From an uncultured bacterium (GTDB lineage: Bacteria; Bacteroidota; Bacteroidia; Chitinophagales; Chitinophagaceae), in assembly GCA_903826405.1 (NCBI GenBank), contig CAIKEH010000019.1, positions 1-64,000 of the forward strand: a stretch of 64,000 nt of DNA. Reading direction: 5' to 3'. The position numbers and the translations under genes were made by a program. The notes under the pieces are model-generated. The model saw nothing but the letters and a program-made list of their open reading frames with translations. It did no database searches and was not told the origin of the DNA. Of the stretch, positions 27,828-36,433 are shown one piece after another; the first letter of the stretch is position 1, and every line of letters begins with the position of its first letter.

Positions 27828-28622
27828 ATGCATATTCTTCCCATATTCCAAGTAGATGCATTCACCAGAGAAACTTTCCGGGGGAATCCTGCAGCGATCT
27901 GCCCACTCAGCGAATGGCTTCCTGATGCCACCATGCAGAAGATCGCCATGGAGAATAATATCGCAGAAACAGCCTTCATGGTACCCATTGGAGATGATTT
28001 CCATATTAGATGGTTCACACCCACAGTCGAAGTGGATCTTTGTGGTCACGCCACTCTGGCGGCAGCGTTCATCCTTTTCTCCCAGTTAAATGTTCAAGGA
28101 GAAAAAATTCGCTTCCAATCCAAAAGCGGTTGGCTAACTGTCGGCAGAGAGCCGGATGGAGCATTGACATTGAACTTCCCCGCAGATCCACCAGAACCCT
28201 GTCTTATGATCCCGAAAGAGATCGAGGAAGGATTACATGCTCAACCCTTATCCGTCTGGAAAGGCAAATTCGATTACCTCGTGGAATTTGAAGATGAAGA
28301 GACTATTCTCGGACTGGCACCAGATTTCCGGAAGTTGGCGAATATCAGATCGAGGGGCATAGTGGTGACTGCCCCGGGCAAATCATCGGACTTCGTTTCC
28401 AGATGTTTTTTTCCACAGTCAGGCGTGGATGAAGACCCCGTTACCGGTTCCGCACATTGCATGCTCACCTCGTACTGGAGCAGAAAGACCGGGAAAGATA
28501 ACCTGACCGCAATCCAGCTATCCTCACGCGGAGGCTGGATCGAATGCAGGTTAACCGGCGACCGAGTGCTGATGACCGGCCATGCGACACTTTATCTGAA
28601 AGGAGAAATCCACTTCGTATGA
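27828..28622 (+). CDS. PhzF family isomerase
   Basis: 264 residues with the two-fold diaminopimelate-epimerase-like architecture. The N-terminus QVDAFTRETFRGNPAAICPL, Glu in NNIAETAFM (the position of the PhzF catalytic Glu), DLCGHATLAAAFIL near 73 and DEDPVTGSAHCML near 205 are all family hallmarks. PhzF isomerises dihydro-3-hydroxyanthranilate in phenazine producers, but most homologues outside those clusters have unknown isomerase activity, and no phenazine genes are present. The end overlaps the start of rnhA (ATGA). Confidence 0.92.
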   Translation: MHILPIFQVDAFTRETFRGNPAAICPLSEWLPDATMQKIAMENNIAETAFMVPIGDDFHIRWFTPTVEVDLCGHATLAAAFILFSQLNVQGEKIRFQSKSGWLTVGREPDGALTLNFPADPPEPCLMIPKEIEEGLHAQPLSVWKGKFDYLVEFEDEETILGLAPDFRKLANIRSRGIVVTAPGKSSDFVSRCFFPQSGVDEDPVTGSAHCMLTSYWSRKTGKDNLTAIQLSSRGGWIECRLTGDRVLMTGHATLYLKGEIHFV

Positions 28623-29083
28623 TAAACCACGATGGCCTAACGATCTATACTGACGGGTCCTCAAGGGGCAACCCCGGACCCGGTGGGTATGGAACCATAC
28701 TGATCTGGAAAGGCATCCGAAAGGAATTATCAAAGGGATTCCGGCGAACGACCAACAACCGAATGGAACTTCTCTCGGTGATTGCCGCATTGGAAACATT
28801 GAATCGGAAAGGCATTCATATCGTCATCTACTCAGATAGTCAATATGTGGTCAAAGCCGTACAGGAAGGCTGGCTGAAGAATTGGATCCGTACCGATTTC
28901 AAAGGCGGCAAGAAGAACAGCGACCTCTGGAAGCGATATCATACACTTGCGGCATCGCATGACATTTCATTCGTCTGGGTAAAAGGGCATGCGAGCAATC
29001 CCTATAACAATCGATGTGACGAACTGGCCACCGCTGCCGCCGACGGTTTTGATCTGGAGGAAGATGAAGGATTTGAAGGTTGA
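28619..29083 (+). CDS. rnhA: Ribonuclease HI
   Basis: 154 residues from the ATG at 28619, which overlaps the phzF stop in an ATGA junction; a longer frame from 28544 adds residues foreign to the family. Catalytic carboxylates are in place: Asp12 (YTDGSSRGNPG), Glu50 (NNRMELL), Asp73 (YSDSQYV) and Asp134 (NNRCDELA), with the loop His124 in VKGHASNPYNN. It removes RNA from RNA-DNA hybrids during replication and R-loop repair. Cytoplasmic. Translation is probably coupled to phzF. Confidence 0.96.
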   Translation: MINHDGLTIYTDGSSRGNPGPGGYGTILIWKGIRKELSKGFRRTTNNRMELLSVIAALETLNRKGIHIVIYSDSQYVVKAVQEGWLKNWIRTDFKGGKKNSDLWKRYHTLAASHDISFVWVKGHASNPYNNRCDELATAAADGFDLEEDEGFEG

Positions 29084-29128
29084 ACAAAAGGTAAACTCCT
29101 GCTGATCATTACGTTCAATCAGACTCTG

Positions 29129-29176
29129 CTTGAGTTTTGTCCTATGAGAACGATTTGAAATTCTCAAAAACTCAAG
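29129..29176. terminator. Putative bidirectional terminator between convergent genes
   Basis: Perfect 10-bp arms CTTGAGTTTT (29129-29138) and AAAACTCAAG (29167-29176) with a nested 5-bp stem GAGAA/TTCTC (29146-29150, 29161-29165). It lies between the stops of rnhA (29083) and the DUF6580 gene (29183). T-runs fall inside the stem rather than after it, so termination is likely but not certain. Confidence 0.55.
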
Positions 29177-29182
29177 GAACAC

Positions 29183-29752
29183 TCAGGCAGAAATCGCCTG
29201 ATCAGATCCAAATATGAATCTCCTTACTAATTGATACCCCCCGAACAGGATCGCGCAGAAAAAAACCGTTCCAATTAGACTATTGGAGTAAAAAGGAAGA
29301 CCATCGGTATAACACATGAAGAGGCCTGAACTCGTCCTGGGTCTTGCATAACCACCACCTTCCATCCAAACCAGAAAATTTGAAATCAGAAAATAGATCG
29401 TTGGTGCTGCGACCGCACCAGCAAGAATACTCACTACCTTCCTTTCCCTGACAAAAAATCCCACCACCGTTAGGGAAGCGAACAAGACATAATTCATCAA
29501 CTGGCCTTCATAAAAGCCAGGTATGCTTCCGAGGCCATTGATGTAAAAAACCTGGTAGATCAGATCTGAAATAAATAGGGATAATAGAGGTAGAGCAAAC
29601 GATAATTTCCGATCCTTGATCACGGATCCACCAAAAACCGCCATGGCGATCTGAGGAGTGAATCCCCAAAAATGTCCGGGCACTGCCCTGTACAGCGCGG
29701 ATATCAATATCAGCAATACGAATGCGGCGATGGTGGTCCTGTTGAATTTCAT
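29183..29752 (-). CDS. DUF6580 family integral membrane protein (putative transporter)
   Basis: 189 residues from the ATG at 29752; an upstream in-frame start at 29878 adds a non-conserved stretch that lies above the -7 box. There are about five hydrophobic segments, with conserved polar motifs between them: FTPQIAMAVFGGSVIKDRKL (residues 31-50), LFISDLIYQVFYI and NFLVWMEGGGY. This pattern fits DUF6580, which resembles the S-components of ECF vitamin transporters. The substrate is unknown and no ECF partner is adjacent. Inner membrane. Confidence 0.8.
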   Translation of the reverse strand: MKFNRTTIAAFVLLILISALYRAVPGHFWGFTPQIAMAVFGGSVIKDRKLSFALPLLSLFISDLIYQVFYINGLGSIPGFYEGQLMNYVLFASLTVVGFFVRERKVVSILAGAVAAPTIYFLISNFLVWMEGGGYARPRTSSGLFMCYTDGLPFYSNSLIGTVFFCAILFGGYQLVRRFIFGSDQAISA

Positions 29753-30060
29753 GGTCTTTGCGCTTGAGCAGCAAAAATAGAGAAATTCCCTCTCCCCCCT
29801 GCTTTTTGAATCAGAGATTATCCCCTTAATGTGGATTGTGACTGCTCGGCGGGGAAGAAAATTCTGTTTACTGTGCAACCGATCGGCACAAATTCACATC
29901 AAAGGGAGTAACGCAGAACAAATCGGGTTTTGGAATGATCGAAAGGTCAAGTCCATAATCGGAAAGTCCGGGATCAAACTATAAACCCTGGCCCAGATAT
30001 TTTTGCATCCCATCTGTTACCCACCCTTGATTTCATTCATCAAAATTCATTTTTCCAACC
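29753..30060. other. 308-bp divergent spacer
   Basis: It separates the DUF6580 gene (minus) from the zinc-ribbon gene (plus). Apart from the DUF6580 -7 box I see no promoter match, hairpin, RNA gene or ORF with protein-like features. Confidence 0.5.
29772..29779 (-). promoter_or_regulatory. Candidate -7 box of the DUF6580 gene
   Basis: The minus strand reads TATTTTTG, a full TANNTTTG match, 19 bases before the ATG at 29752. No -33 TTG was found at the right spacing. It uses the same CTATTTTTGC context as the smc box. Confidence 0.45.
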
Positions 30061-30423
30061 ATGCTTAGCTTGAGGATCTCCGAATACATTGTCCGCCATT
30101 ACCCTCAATTTCTGATGCCAGTGGAGGCTGAAGCCCTCAGGCACCACCACATGAGCAAAATGCTGGAGAAGAGCGAGGATACATTGGCCTTCAGGATCAG
30201 GAATAATCATCGGGAAACGGGACATTTGGCCAAAAATATTAAGGCCCTGGAACTGATCGACCAGGGCATCGAAAACCTCTATCGGAATGCAGCAATGCGT
30301 ATCCTACAACTATATCCGAATGCGATCGACTTCCATTATTGTCCGTCTTGTGGTGAGATCATCGAAAACAGTGAATGCGGGAATTGCTCACAGAGCAGAT
30401 CCGACCACCGGGATAGAAACTGA
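30061..30423 (+). CDS. Small helical protein with C-terminal zinc ribbon, unknown function
   Basis: 120 residues, ATG start. I do not recognise the family. Residues 1-95 are predicted helical and rich in His, Glu and Leu (VEAEALRHHHMSKMLEK). Residues 94-109 carry a CxxC pair and a second one, CPSCGEIIENSECGNC, a compact zinc-ribbon. There is no signal peptide or membrane segment. Such zinc-ribbon tails often mediate protein or nucleic-acid contacts. The stop lies 9 bases from the end of the convergent manA gene. Confidence 0.65.
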   Translation: MLSLRISEYIVRHYPQFLMPVEAEALRHHHMSKMLEKSEDTLAFRIRNNHRETGHLAKNIKALELIDQGIENLYRNAAMRILQLYPNAIDFHYCPSCGEIIENSECGNCSQSRSDHRDRN

Positions 30424-30431
30424 GATCCGGA

Positions 30432-31619
30432 TCAAGGAACAGAAGCCAAAAACAGGATGGAATCCTCCAAAGCTTTGATAACACATTTCTCATTTGGATT
30501 CACCCATACCGAACTCCCCTTTAAACATTTCATCTCATCGTTCCAGGTTAAGTCTCCAGATACTTGAATCGAAATCTGAGGCCCCGGATCCGACCAACTA
30601 TACTCCTCACCCTTTCGAAGTGAAACCCGCCGGATGGTGAAATCCGGTATAGGGCAAATATACTTCAATGCTGCACCCTCTTGGATGCCATCAAGGACCT
30701 TGGGATGAGTAGCCTCAAAACGAATATGCTTCATTAATTCCGGAACATCGATGTGTTTTGGGGTCAATCCTCCCCTGAGCACATTATCAGAATTGGACAT
30801 GAGCTCTATATTCTGCCCCTCCAGATATGCATGCGGCAATCCCGGGCCCTGGAAGATGGCCTGTCCTTCTTTCAAGGAGACGATATTGAAAAAATAAATG
30901 GAGAATATACCTCTGTCCATCCCCCTAAAAACAGGCGCGGTTACCTCTAGGATCCTACCAACCCAGAATTCAGGTTGGGACTTTGACCAGTTCCCTGCCT
31001 GATATCCCGGATATACACGCCTGGCCAATGGAGCAATGATCTTATCCACCTCTTCCTCCGACAATTCCATCACCTGGCGATAAAGCCCATGATACCCCCC
31101 TGACTTAAAAATCGGGATCAGGAATTCCAGTTCAGGCGTTGACTCCAGCCTGTTGAGTAGTTCGTCTTCAGGAAGAAACCCATGAAGCAACCAAAAGTCG
31201 CCCAGTGCGACCATGATCTCCGGCTTGTGGTTGGCATCCTTGAAATTGCGATGTAGTGAATCCAGAGGAACACCTGCAGTGTTTTCCGCATCGAATCCTA
31301 ACTTGGCGGCTTCCTTGGTGGGGTGCACCTGGATGGACAGCATGCTTTTCACATCCAAAACCTTAAGGAGGAATGGGAGATCACCGAATTTTTGAAGGAC
31401 CTCACTACCGAGATATCTCCTGGGTTCAGAACGAATCAGATCGGGGAGACCGGTATGCGCATGATCATTCAACCAAACACGGGTGTGCCCCCCGGAATGA
31501 ACACCCATCCAATATTCTGCGTACGGCTGGTGATGGGCATTCCCCTTCCCTAAAAGCCAAGGTAGATAATCCCTTCCGCCCCAAACATAATGTTGAACCT
31601 TACCTGTTAGTCTGTACAT
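30432..31619 (-). CDS. manA: Mannose-6-phosphate isomerase, class I
   Basis: 395 residues of the type I cupin-fold isomerase. The N-terminus runs GKVQHYVWGGRDYLPWLLG. The zinc-binding motif IQVHPTKEAAKLGF lies near residue 97 (Gln-x-His), the Glu region in NHKPEIMVAL near 130, and the signature GLPHAYLEGQNIELMSNSDN near 260 supplies the other His. It interconverts mannose 6-phosphate and fructose 6-phosphate, linking glycolysis to GDP-sugar synthesis. ATG start at 31619. Divergent from yraN. Confidence 0.96.
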   Translation of the reverse strand: MYRLTGKVQHYVWGGRDYLPWLLGKGNAHHQPYAEYWMGVHSGGHTRVWLNDHAHTGLPDLIRSEPRRYLGSEVLQKFGDLPFLLKVLDVKSMLSIQVHPTKEAAKLGFDAENTAGVPLDSLHRNFKDANHKPEIMVALGDFWLLHGFLPEDELLNRLESTPELEFLIPIFKSGGYHGLYRQVMELSEEEVDKIIAPLARRVYPGYQAGNWSKSQPEFWVGRILEVTAPVFRGMDRGIFSIYFFNIVSLKEGQAIFQGPGLPHAYLEGQNIELMSNSDNVLRGGLTPKHIDVPELMKHIRFEATHPKVLDGIQEGAALKYICPIPDFTIRRVSLRKGEEYSWSDPGPQISIQVSGDLTWNDEMKCLKGSSVWVNPNEKCVIKALEDSILFLASVP

Positions 31620-31706
31620 GCATTCTTCGTATTTACCATCCAGATTCTTAGTGAAATACTAGCTCAGATCAGGTTTGATGCCCTTTCAATCAACTGAACG
31701 GGAAGA

Positions 31707-31714
31707 TAACTTTG
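31707..31714 (+). promoter_or_regulatory. Candidate -7 box of yraN
   Basis: TAACTTTG matches TANNTTTG. Transcription from it would start near 31720, after the ORF's first ATG (31675) and before the ATG at 31747. No -33 match. Confidence 0.4.
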
Positions 31715-31746
31715 ATCCGGATTCGAATATAATCCATAAATCCTGC

Positions 31747-32103
31747 ATGCGGTCACATTTGGAAACAGGCAGAGAAGGCGAATTGTTGGCAGCCAACTGG
31801 ATCCTGCAAAGAGGATTTCAGATATTGGAGCGGAATTGGCGACACAGGAGATACGAAGTGGACATCATCGCATTAAAAAATGATACCCTGCACATCATTG
31901 AGGTAAAGACGAAGCGGACTGGAAAATTCGGACATCCGGAAGCCATGGCATTCCCTAAAAAATTAGGACACCTGATCGAGGCCGTTGGCGTATACATGGA
32001 GATCCATCAGGAATGGACCAAAATATGCTTTGATATTCTTGCGATCAAGATAGAAAGGGACAATGTCGTGGAGGTCTTCTGGATCGAGGATGTATACCCT
32101 TGA
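31747..32103 (+). CDS. YraN family (UPF0102) nuclease-fold protein
   Basis: 118 residues from the ATG at 31747, matching the family N-terminus (LETGREGELLAANWILQRGFQILERNWR). A further upstream ATG at 31675 adds 24 residues without family support and lies before the -7 box. The restriction-endonuclease-like core has Glu in GREGE, Asp in RYEVDIIAL and Glu-x-Lys in IIEVKTKR, the PD-(D/E)xK pattern. YraN is widely conserved, but its role, thought to concern DNA processing or recombination, is unsettled. Confidence 0.92.
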   Translation: MRSHLETGREGELLAANWILQRGFQILERNWRHRRYEVDIIALKNDTLHIIEVKTKRTGKFGHPEAMAFPKKLGHLIEAVGVYMEIHQEWTKICFDILAIKIERDNVVEVFWIEDVYP

Positions 32104-32110
32104 CATGAAA

Positions 32111-32617
32111 TCAGCCAGCATCACTTAATCGATCCATCATTTTCTCCACCAACTTAAAAGTGGCCGGACAATATTCCAGGTTCTGCTTGTGCGTATCCAC
32201 ATATTCTACGAACTTTTTCTTGCTCAAATGTGGAAATTCGGCACAATCCGTCGGACGGATCTCGTAGATGGAACACATATTCGTCTTCAAGTCAAGGAAC
32301 TGGCATGGATTGGATGTATTAAGCCAATCACCATCCCCGTCCTTGAACAACCATTTCTCTTTGAAAGCCTTCGGGGTCATATCGAAGTGTGGAGCAATCC
32401 TCCGGATGTCTTTCTCCTTGAAAGTAGGCGTCATCTTTCTGCAACAGTTCGCACAGGTGGTGCAATCGGTCTCCGTCCATACTTCTTTTTCGGAAACTGA
32501 TGCCAGTTTGTCAAGACCCTGTGGCGGCTTTTTCTCCCACCTGGACAGCGCAAGTTTCATCTTTCTCTTCCGGGCAAAGACCTTTTTCTTGAATGATCTC
32601 AGATTGACGGAGCTCAT
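32111..32617 (-). CDS. YkgJ-type CxxCxxCC cluster protein
   Basis: 168 residues from the ATG at 32617; an alternative start at 32671 adds 18 residues. The N-terminal 45 residues are strongly basic (FKKKVFARKRKMKLALSRW). The domain follows with DCTTCANCCRKM near residue 72, NPCQFLDLKTNMCSIYEIRP near 115 and TDCAEFPHL near 138, the full set of cysteines of the YkgJ/UPF0153 family, presumed to bind zinc or an iron-sulfur cluster. Function unknown. It shares its upstream region with the divergent xerD promoter. Confidence 0.88.
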   Translation of the reverse strand: MSSVNLRSFKKKVFARKRKMKLALSRWEKKPPQGLDKLASVSEKEVWTETDCTTCANCCRKMTPTFKEKDIRRIAPHFDMTPKAFKEKWLFKDGDGDWLNTSNPCQFLDLKTNMCSIYEIRPTDCAEFPHLSKKKFVEYVDTHKQNLEYCPATFKLVEKMMDRLSDAG

Positions 32618-32629
32618 GGATGTGTTCTG

Positions 32630-32657
32630 TTGATGACGAATCAATTTGATAGATTTG
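32630..32657 (+). promoter_or_regulatory. xerD promoter (Bacteroidota -33/-7 type)
   Basis: TTG at 32630-32632, a 17-base spacer, then TAGATTTG at 32650-32657. Both elements match the Bacteroidota consensus. Transcription would start near 32662, about 50 bases before the xerD ATG. Confidence 0.7.
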
Positions 32658-32710
32658 CTAAAATAGAGCATTTGACCTTAGAAATGCCACCTCGTAAGAA
32701 ATAGCACCGC

Positions 32711-33619
32711 ATGTGGGATTCGTACAAAAAAGGGTTCAGGGCGCATCTGCAGTTGGAAAAGGCATTGTCCATGAACTCAGTGGATGCTTATCAGCGCGAC
32801 CTCGATAAACTCATCCAATTTCTGGAAGGGAATGGCTTTCGATCAGGCCCTGAAGAAGTGGGACTCAAAGACCTCCAGCGCTTCGTGAAATTCATCGGCG
32901 AACTTGGCATGAGCGCATCCTCGCAATCCCGGATCATCTCCGGCATTCGGGCGTTTTTCCTTTATACCCAGCAGGAACAGATCACCCGCAGCAATCCCTC
33001 CGAACTGCTCGAAGCACCCAAGTTGAAAAGGTCGCTTCCCGAAGTGTTAAGCACGGACGAGATCGATCATATCCTTGCAGCCATCGACCTCAGCAAGCCG
33101 GAAGGGACCAGGAACAAGGCCATAATAGAAACCCTATACAGTTGTGGGCTTCGCGTTACCGAAGCCGTGAATCTTCGACTCTCTCATCTTTATCCGGACG
33201 TGGGATTTGTCCGCATCATCGGCAAAGGCAATAAAGAGCGATTGGTCCCCATCGGTAATGAAGCGCTCAAATTCATCAGGATATATTTGGAAACGGTTAG
33301 GAACAAGATCGAAATCAAACCCGGTCAGGAAGATATCCTTTTTCTGAATCGTCGCGGCCAAAAAATGACCCGGGTAATGATCTTCCTGATCATCAAGGAA
33401 CTGACCATGAAAGCGCAGATCACCAAACACATCTCCCCACACAGTTTCCGCCATTCCTTTGCCACGCATTTGGTAGAAGGCGGTGCCGACCTGAGGGCAG
33501 TACAGGAAATGCTGGGGCATGAAAGCATCACCACGACGGAGATCTATACACACCTGGACCGCGATTACCTCCGGGAAACCCTACGTAAATTCCATCCCGG
33601 ATTTGGAGACAGATCCTGA
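32711..33619 (+). CDS. xerD: Site-specific tyrosine recombinase XerD-like
   Basis: 302 residues, the normal Xer length. The N-terminal core-binding SAM-like domain covers residues 1-95. The catalytic domain contains Arg148 in SCGLRVTEAVNL, Lys in GKGNKERLVPIG near 173, HSFRHSFATHLVEGGADL near 245 (His-x-x-Arg), LGHESITTTEIYTH with the second His and the nucleophile Tyr near 280. XerC/XerD resolve chromosome dimers at dif. The gene carries no phage or integron context, so a housekeeping Xer role is most likely. Confidence 0.95.
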   Translation: MWDSYKKGFRAHLQLEKALSMNSVDAYQRDLDKLIQFLEGNGFRSGPEEVGLKDLQRFVKFIGELGMSASSQSRIISGIRAFFLYTQQEQITRSNPSELLEAPKLKRSLPEVLSTDEIDHILAAIDLSKPEGTRNKAIIETLYSCGLRVTEAVNLRLSHLYPDVGFVRIIGKGNKERLVPIGNEALKFIRIYLETVRNKIEIKPGQEDILFLNRRGQKMTRVMIFLIIKELTMKAQITKHISPHSFRHSFATHLVEGGADLRAVQEMLGHESITTTEIYTHLDRDYLRETLRKFHPGFGDRS

Positions 33620-33698
33620 TCACATTGACCTGAACTCTCCAGGACAGGCTGAACGATAGATCGTGTGCAGAGATCTCGAGAATTCAATATTCTTCGCT

Positions 33699-33706
33699 TA
33701 ATTTTG
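33699..33706 (+). promoter_or_regulatory. Candidate -7 box of the DUF2911 gene
   Basis: TAATTTTG, a full TANNTTTG match, lies 15 bases before the ATG at 33722, giving a very short leader. No clear -33 TTG. It rules out the longer frame from 33665. Confidence 0.5.
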
Positions 33707-33721
33707 CACCAAATCACATTT

Positions 33722-34555
33722 ATGAAAAGTATCCTGGTCATCATTTCCGTATTGTCTTTAGCCATGCCTTCCATGGCCCAGAACATAAAAACCCCGAGAC
33801 CTTCCAGCACACAGAACGTCATTCAGGATTTCGGACTCTCCACGGTAGAACTATCATATTCACGCCCAGATGTGAAAGGTCGCAAGATCTTCGGCGATCT
33901 GGTGCCTTTTGGCAATGTATGGCGCACGGGTGCCAACAGCGCAACCACACTCACTTTCGGTGACGATGTGACCATCGGAGGGAAAAAAATCCCTGCAGGC
34001 AAATATGGTCTGCTGACCATCCCCGGCGCGAGTGAATGGACCGTCATCATAACCAAACAGTTGGATGTGACCAGCCCCTCTGCATACAAAGCCGATCAGG
34101 ATGTCGTCCGAGTGACCGCATCCGTTCAGCAAATACCCCTCCCGGAAGAGACCTTCCTCATCACCTTCAAAAATGTCACATCTTCTACCATGGATCTGGT
34201 CATCATCTGGGAGCGCACCTCCGTTTCCATTCCCATCAGCACGGATGTGGATAGCAAGGTGATGGCACAGATCAATGAGGCTATGAACATGGACAACAAG
34301 CCTTACGGTCAGGCCGCGCAATACTACATGGAGAATGGTAAAGACCTCAACCAGGCTCTCGTTTGGTACAACAAGGCTACGGTTCAGGAGCCCGATGCTT
34401 ATTGGATCTGGTATCAAAAAGCAAATTGCGAAGCAAAATTAGGGAAGAAGTCCGACGCCATGGCTTCGGCTAACAAATCCATTGAATTGGCCAAGGTGGC
34501 GAAGAACCCGGATTATGTTACACTCAACCAGAAATTTTTGGCAGGCCTGAAATAA
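33722..34555 (+). CDS. Secreted DUF2911 protein with C-terminal TPR-like region
   Basis: 277 residues from the ATG at 33722, which starts a clean signal peptide (MKSILVIISVLSLAMPSMAQ). DUF2911 spans about residues 25-165 with its conserved core SYSRPDVKGRKIFGDLVPFG and WRTGANSATTLTFGDDVTI. The last 90 residues hold two TPR-like helix pairs (QALVWYNKATVQEPDAYWIW, EAKLGKKSDAMASANKSIEL). The domain is common in Bacteroidota secreted proteins and has no known activity. A strong terminator follows. Confidence 0.9.
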   Translation: MKSILVIISVLSLAMPSMAQNIKTPRPSSTQNVIQDFGLSTVELSYSRPDVKGRKIFGDLVPFGNVWRTGANSATTLTFGDDVTIGGKKIPAGKYGLLTIPGASEWTVIITKQLDVTSPSAYKADQDVVRVTASVQQIPLPEETFLITFKNVTSSTMDLVIIWERTSVSIPISTDVDSKVMAQINEAMNMDNKPYGQAAQYYMENGKDLNQALVWYNKATVQEPDAYWIWYQKANCEAKLGKKSDAMASANKSIELAKVAKNPDYVTLNQKFLAGLK

Positions 34556-34576
34556 TTCCTTTAAATACTGCATACT

Positions 34577-34601
34577 AAACCCGCCCCTCGGCGGGTTTTT
34601 T
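34577..34601 (+). terminator. Intrinsic terminator of the DUF2911 gene
   Basis: A perfect 9-bp stem, AAACCCGCC (34577-34585) and GGCGGGTTT (34590-34598), with loop CCTC and a T-run to 34601. It begins 22 bases after the stop codon and abuts the end of the convergent symporter gene. Confidence 0.92.
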
Positions 34602-36310
34602 CATGCCCTAACTTTTTCACGAAAAATGAAATACTGGAAGATAGCGGCCAAAATAACCACGGCGATTGTCCCAATGGCATTCAACCAAAGCCAACCTACA
34701 CGATCCATCGAATAAAAGGTCAGTACGATCACCTCTCCTCCGACGGCAGCCCAGAACACGGCTTGCCCCCCTATTTTCTTCATATAGAATGCCACCAGAA
34801 AAACTCCAAGGATAACACCATAGAACCAGGAGCCCAACACATTCACAACCTCAATGAGACTGCCCATACCCGTGACGAACTGTGCTACCACTATGGTGAA
34901 TATCCCCCAGGCGAAAGTGTACCATCGGGAAAGCCTGAATTCATCATTTTCAGTACGCTCTTTCTTGACAAAGGGAAGATGCAGATCCACAACAGATGTT
35001 GAAGCCAAAGAATTCAAAGCTGCGGCAACACTTCCCCAGGATGCCAGGAAAATGATCGCAATGAGCAGTCCTACGAGTCCAACTGGCAAGTGATCCACCA
35101 CGAAATGCAGGAATATATAATTGGTATCATTCGCTTCAGAGGCAGAGACATGTTCCGTCACCAGTTTTTTGACACCAGCACGGATGGATTCGTCCTGACG
35201 CTGAAAATCCTGCATCCGCAACACTTCCCTTTGTTCAGCATCTTTATCCCCTTTCCTCCGCGCCTCCACGAAACCAGCCACCGATTCATGCTTTCGAATG
35301 GCCAGATCTTCATGCGCACGTTGAAAGATCGCCATGCTGTCTCCTCGCAAACTCTGAACCCGGGCCAAAGGGATCTCGTTGAAGAAAATCGGTGACGCAT
35401 TGAACTGATAAAAGGTGAAGACAAGTGATCCCAACAACAGGATCAGGAACTGCATGGGCACTTTCACGATACCATTCAGGAGCAATCCGATCCGACTCTC
35501 CCTGAGTGAACGTCCCGTGAGGTAACGACCAACCTGACTCTGATCGGTCCCGAAATAGGACAATGCCAGAAAAAATCCACCGATCAGGCCACTGAAGATG
35601 TTATACCTGTCCTTCCAGTCAAAACCTTTTTCAGTTATTCCCGTGGTGATCACATTCAGCTTGCCCAGCCGCCCGGTGATGTGAAGTGCATCCCCGAATC
35701 CTACGCCTTTGGGCAATAGATGAACGATCATGTACCCTGCCATGAACAACCCGGCGGTCATGATGACCATCTGCAGTTTGATGGTATGCGCCACGGCTTT
35801 GGCTCCGCCAGAAACGGTGTAGATGATCAGCAACCCTCCCATGATGATATTCGTCCAATAAATGTTCCAACCCATCAAAGATGAAAGTATGATCGCTGGT
35901 GCATAAACACTGATACCTGTCGCCAGACCTCGGGACAGCAGGAAGAGTAAAGAGATGAAAGTGCGCGTCCTCCTATCGAAACGTTTCTCCAGGAACTCAT
36001 AGGCCGTGAAAACCTTCAGCCTGTGGAAAATGGGAACAAAAGTGATGCTGAGTACGATCATGGCCAATGGCAATCCGAAATAATATTGCACAAATCGCAT
36101 CCCGTCCGTATATGCTTGTCCCGGAGCAGACAGGAACGTGATCGCACTGGCCTGCGTTCCCACTATGCTCAGCAACACCAGGAACCAAGGCAGTTGTCGT
36201 TCACTAAGGAAGTAGCCTTCCAAATTTCTTGAAGTACGACCTTTGTAAAGACCATAAAGTATGGTCGTCACCAGCGTGAGAATGAGTACGACCCAGTCAA
36301 GCGGTTTCAT
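34601..36310 (-). CDS. Sodium:solute symporter family protein
   Basis: 569 residues with about 13 hydrophobic segments. The start MKPLDWVVLILTLVTTILYG and the segment LSIVGTQASAITFLSAPGQA are typical of SSS (PF00474) carriers close to the sialic-acid, glucose or solute:Na+ subgroup. A hydrophilic loop of about 70 residues (320-395) is an insertion. The start codon overlaps the stop of a 41-residue membrane ORF (ATGA), so translation is coupled. It is the last gene of an operon with an M14 peptidase and a PIG-L deacetylase, which suggests import of an amino-sugar or peptide breakdown product; the substrate cannot be read. Confidence 0.93.
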   Translation of the reverse strand: MKPLDWVVLILTLVTTILYGLYKGRTSRNLEGYFLSERQLPWFLVLLSIVGTQASAITFLSAPGQAYTDGMRFVQYYFGLPLAMIVLSITFVPIFHRLKVFTAYEFLEKRFDRRTRTFISLLFLLSRGLATGISVYAPAIILSSLMGWNIYWTNIIMGGLLIIYTVSGGAKAVAHTIKLQMVIMTAGLFMAGYMIVHLLPKGVGFGDALHITGRLGKLNVITTGITEKGFDWKDRYNIFSGLIGGFFLALSYFGTDQSQVGRYLTGRSLRESRIGLLLNGIVKVPMQFLILLLGSLVFTFYQFNASPIFFNEIPLARVQSLRGDSMAIFQRAHEDLAIRKHESVAGFVEARRKGDKDAEQREVLRMQDFQRQDESIRAGVKKLVTEHVSASEANDTNYIFLHFVVDHLPVGLVGLLIAIIFLASWGSVAAALNSLASTSVVDLHLPFVKKERTENDEFRLSRWYTFAWGIFTIVVAQFVTGMGSLIEVVNVLGSWFYGVILGVFLVAFYMKKIGGQAVFWAAVGGEVIVLTFYSMDRVGWLWLNAIGTIAVVILAAIFQYFIFREKVRA

Positions 36311-36432
36311 GAGAAATAGCGGGTGAAGATGGTGAAGAAGACGATCTCCAGAACCAAAAGCATTCCTACCCAGATGTACCAGGTCACCCAGTGGCTCCTT
36401 TCATTTCCAGATTCAGGCTGATGTTCTTCCAT
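36307..36432 (-). CDS. 41-residue single-pass membrane protein coupled to the symporter
   Basis: A small gene from ATG 36432 to TGA 36307, found by reading the gap. It has a polar, acidic N-terminus (MEEHQPESGNERSHW) and one long hydrophobic helix rich in Trp, Phe and Val (VTWYIWVGMLLVLEIVFF), ending TRYFS. It begins one base after the stop of the preceding 50-residue ORF, and its TGA overlaps the symporter ATG. Such packing argues strongly that it is translated. By analogy with other carriers that have small membrane partners it may stabilise or regulate the symporter; this is inference. Confidence 0.72.
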   Translation of the reverse strand: MEEHQPESGNERSHWVTWYIWVGMLLVLEIVFFTIFTRYFS

Positions 36433-36433
36433 G

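Noticed and set aside
27828-28622. Phenazine biosynthesis from the PhzF homologue
   Set aside because: No other phz genes are in the window and most PhzF-family proteins occur outside phenazine producers.
32711-33619. Integrase of a mobile element
   Set aside because: Length and motifs are those of housekeeping XerD, the gene has its own promoter, and there are no attachment repeats or phage genes around it.
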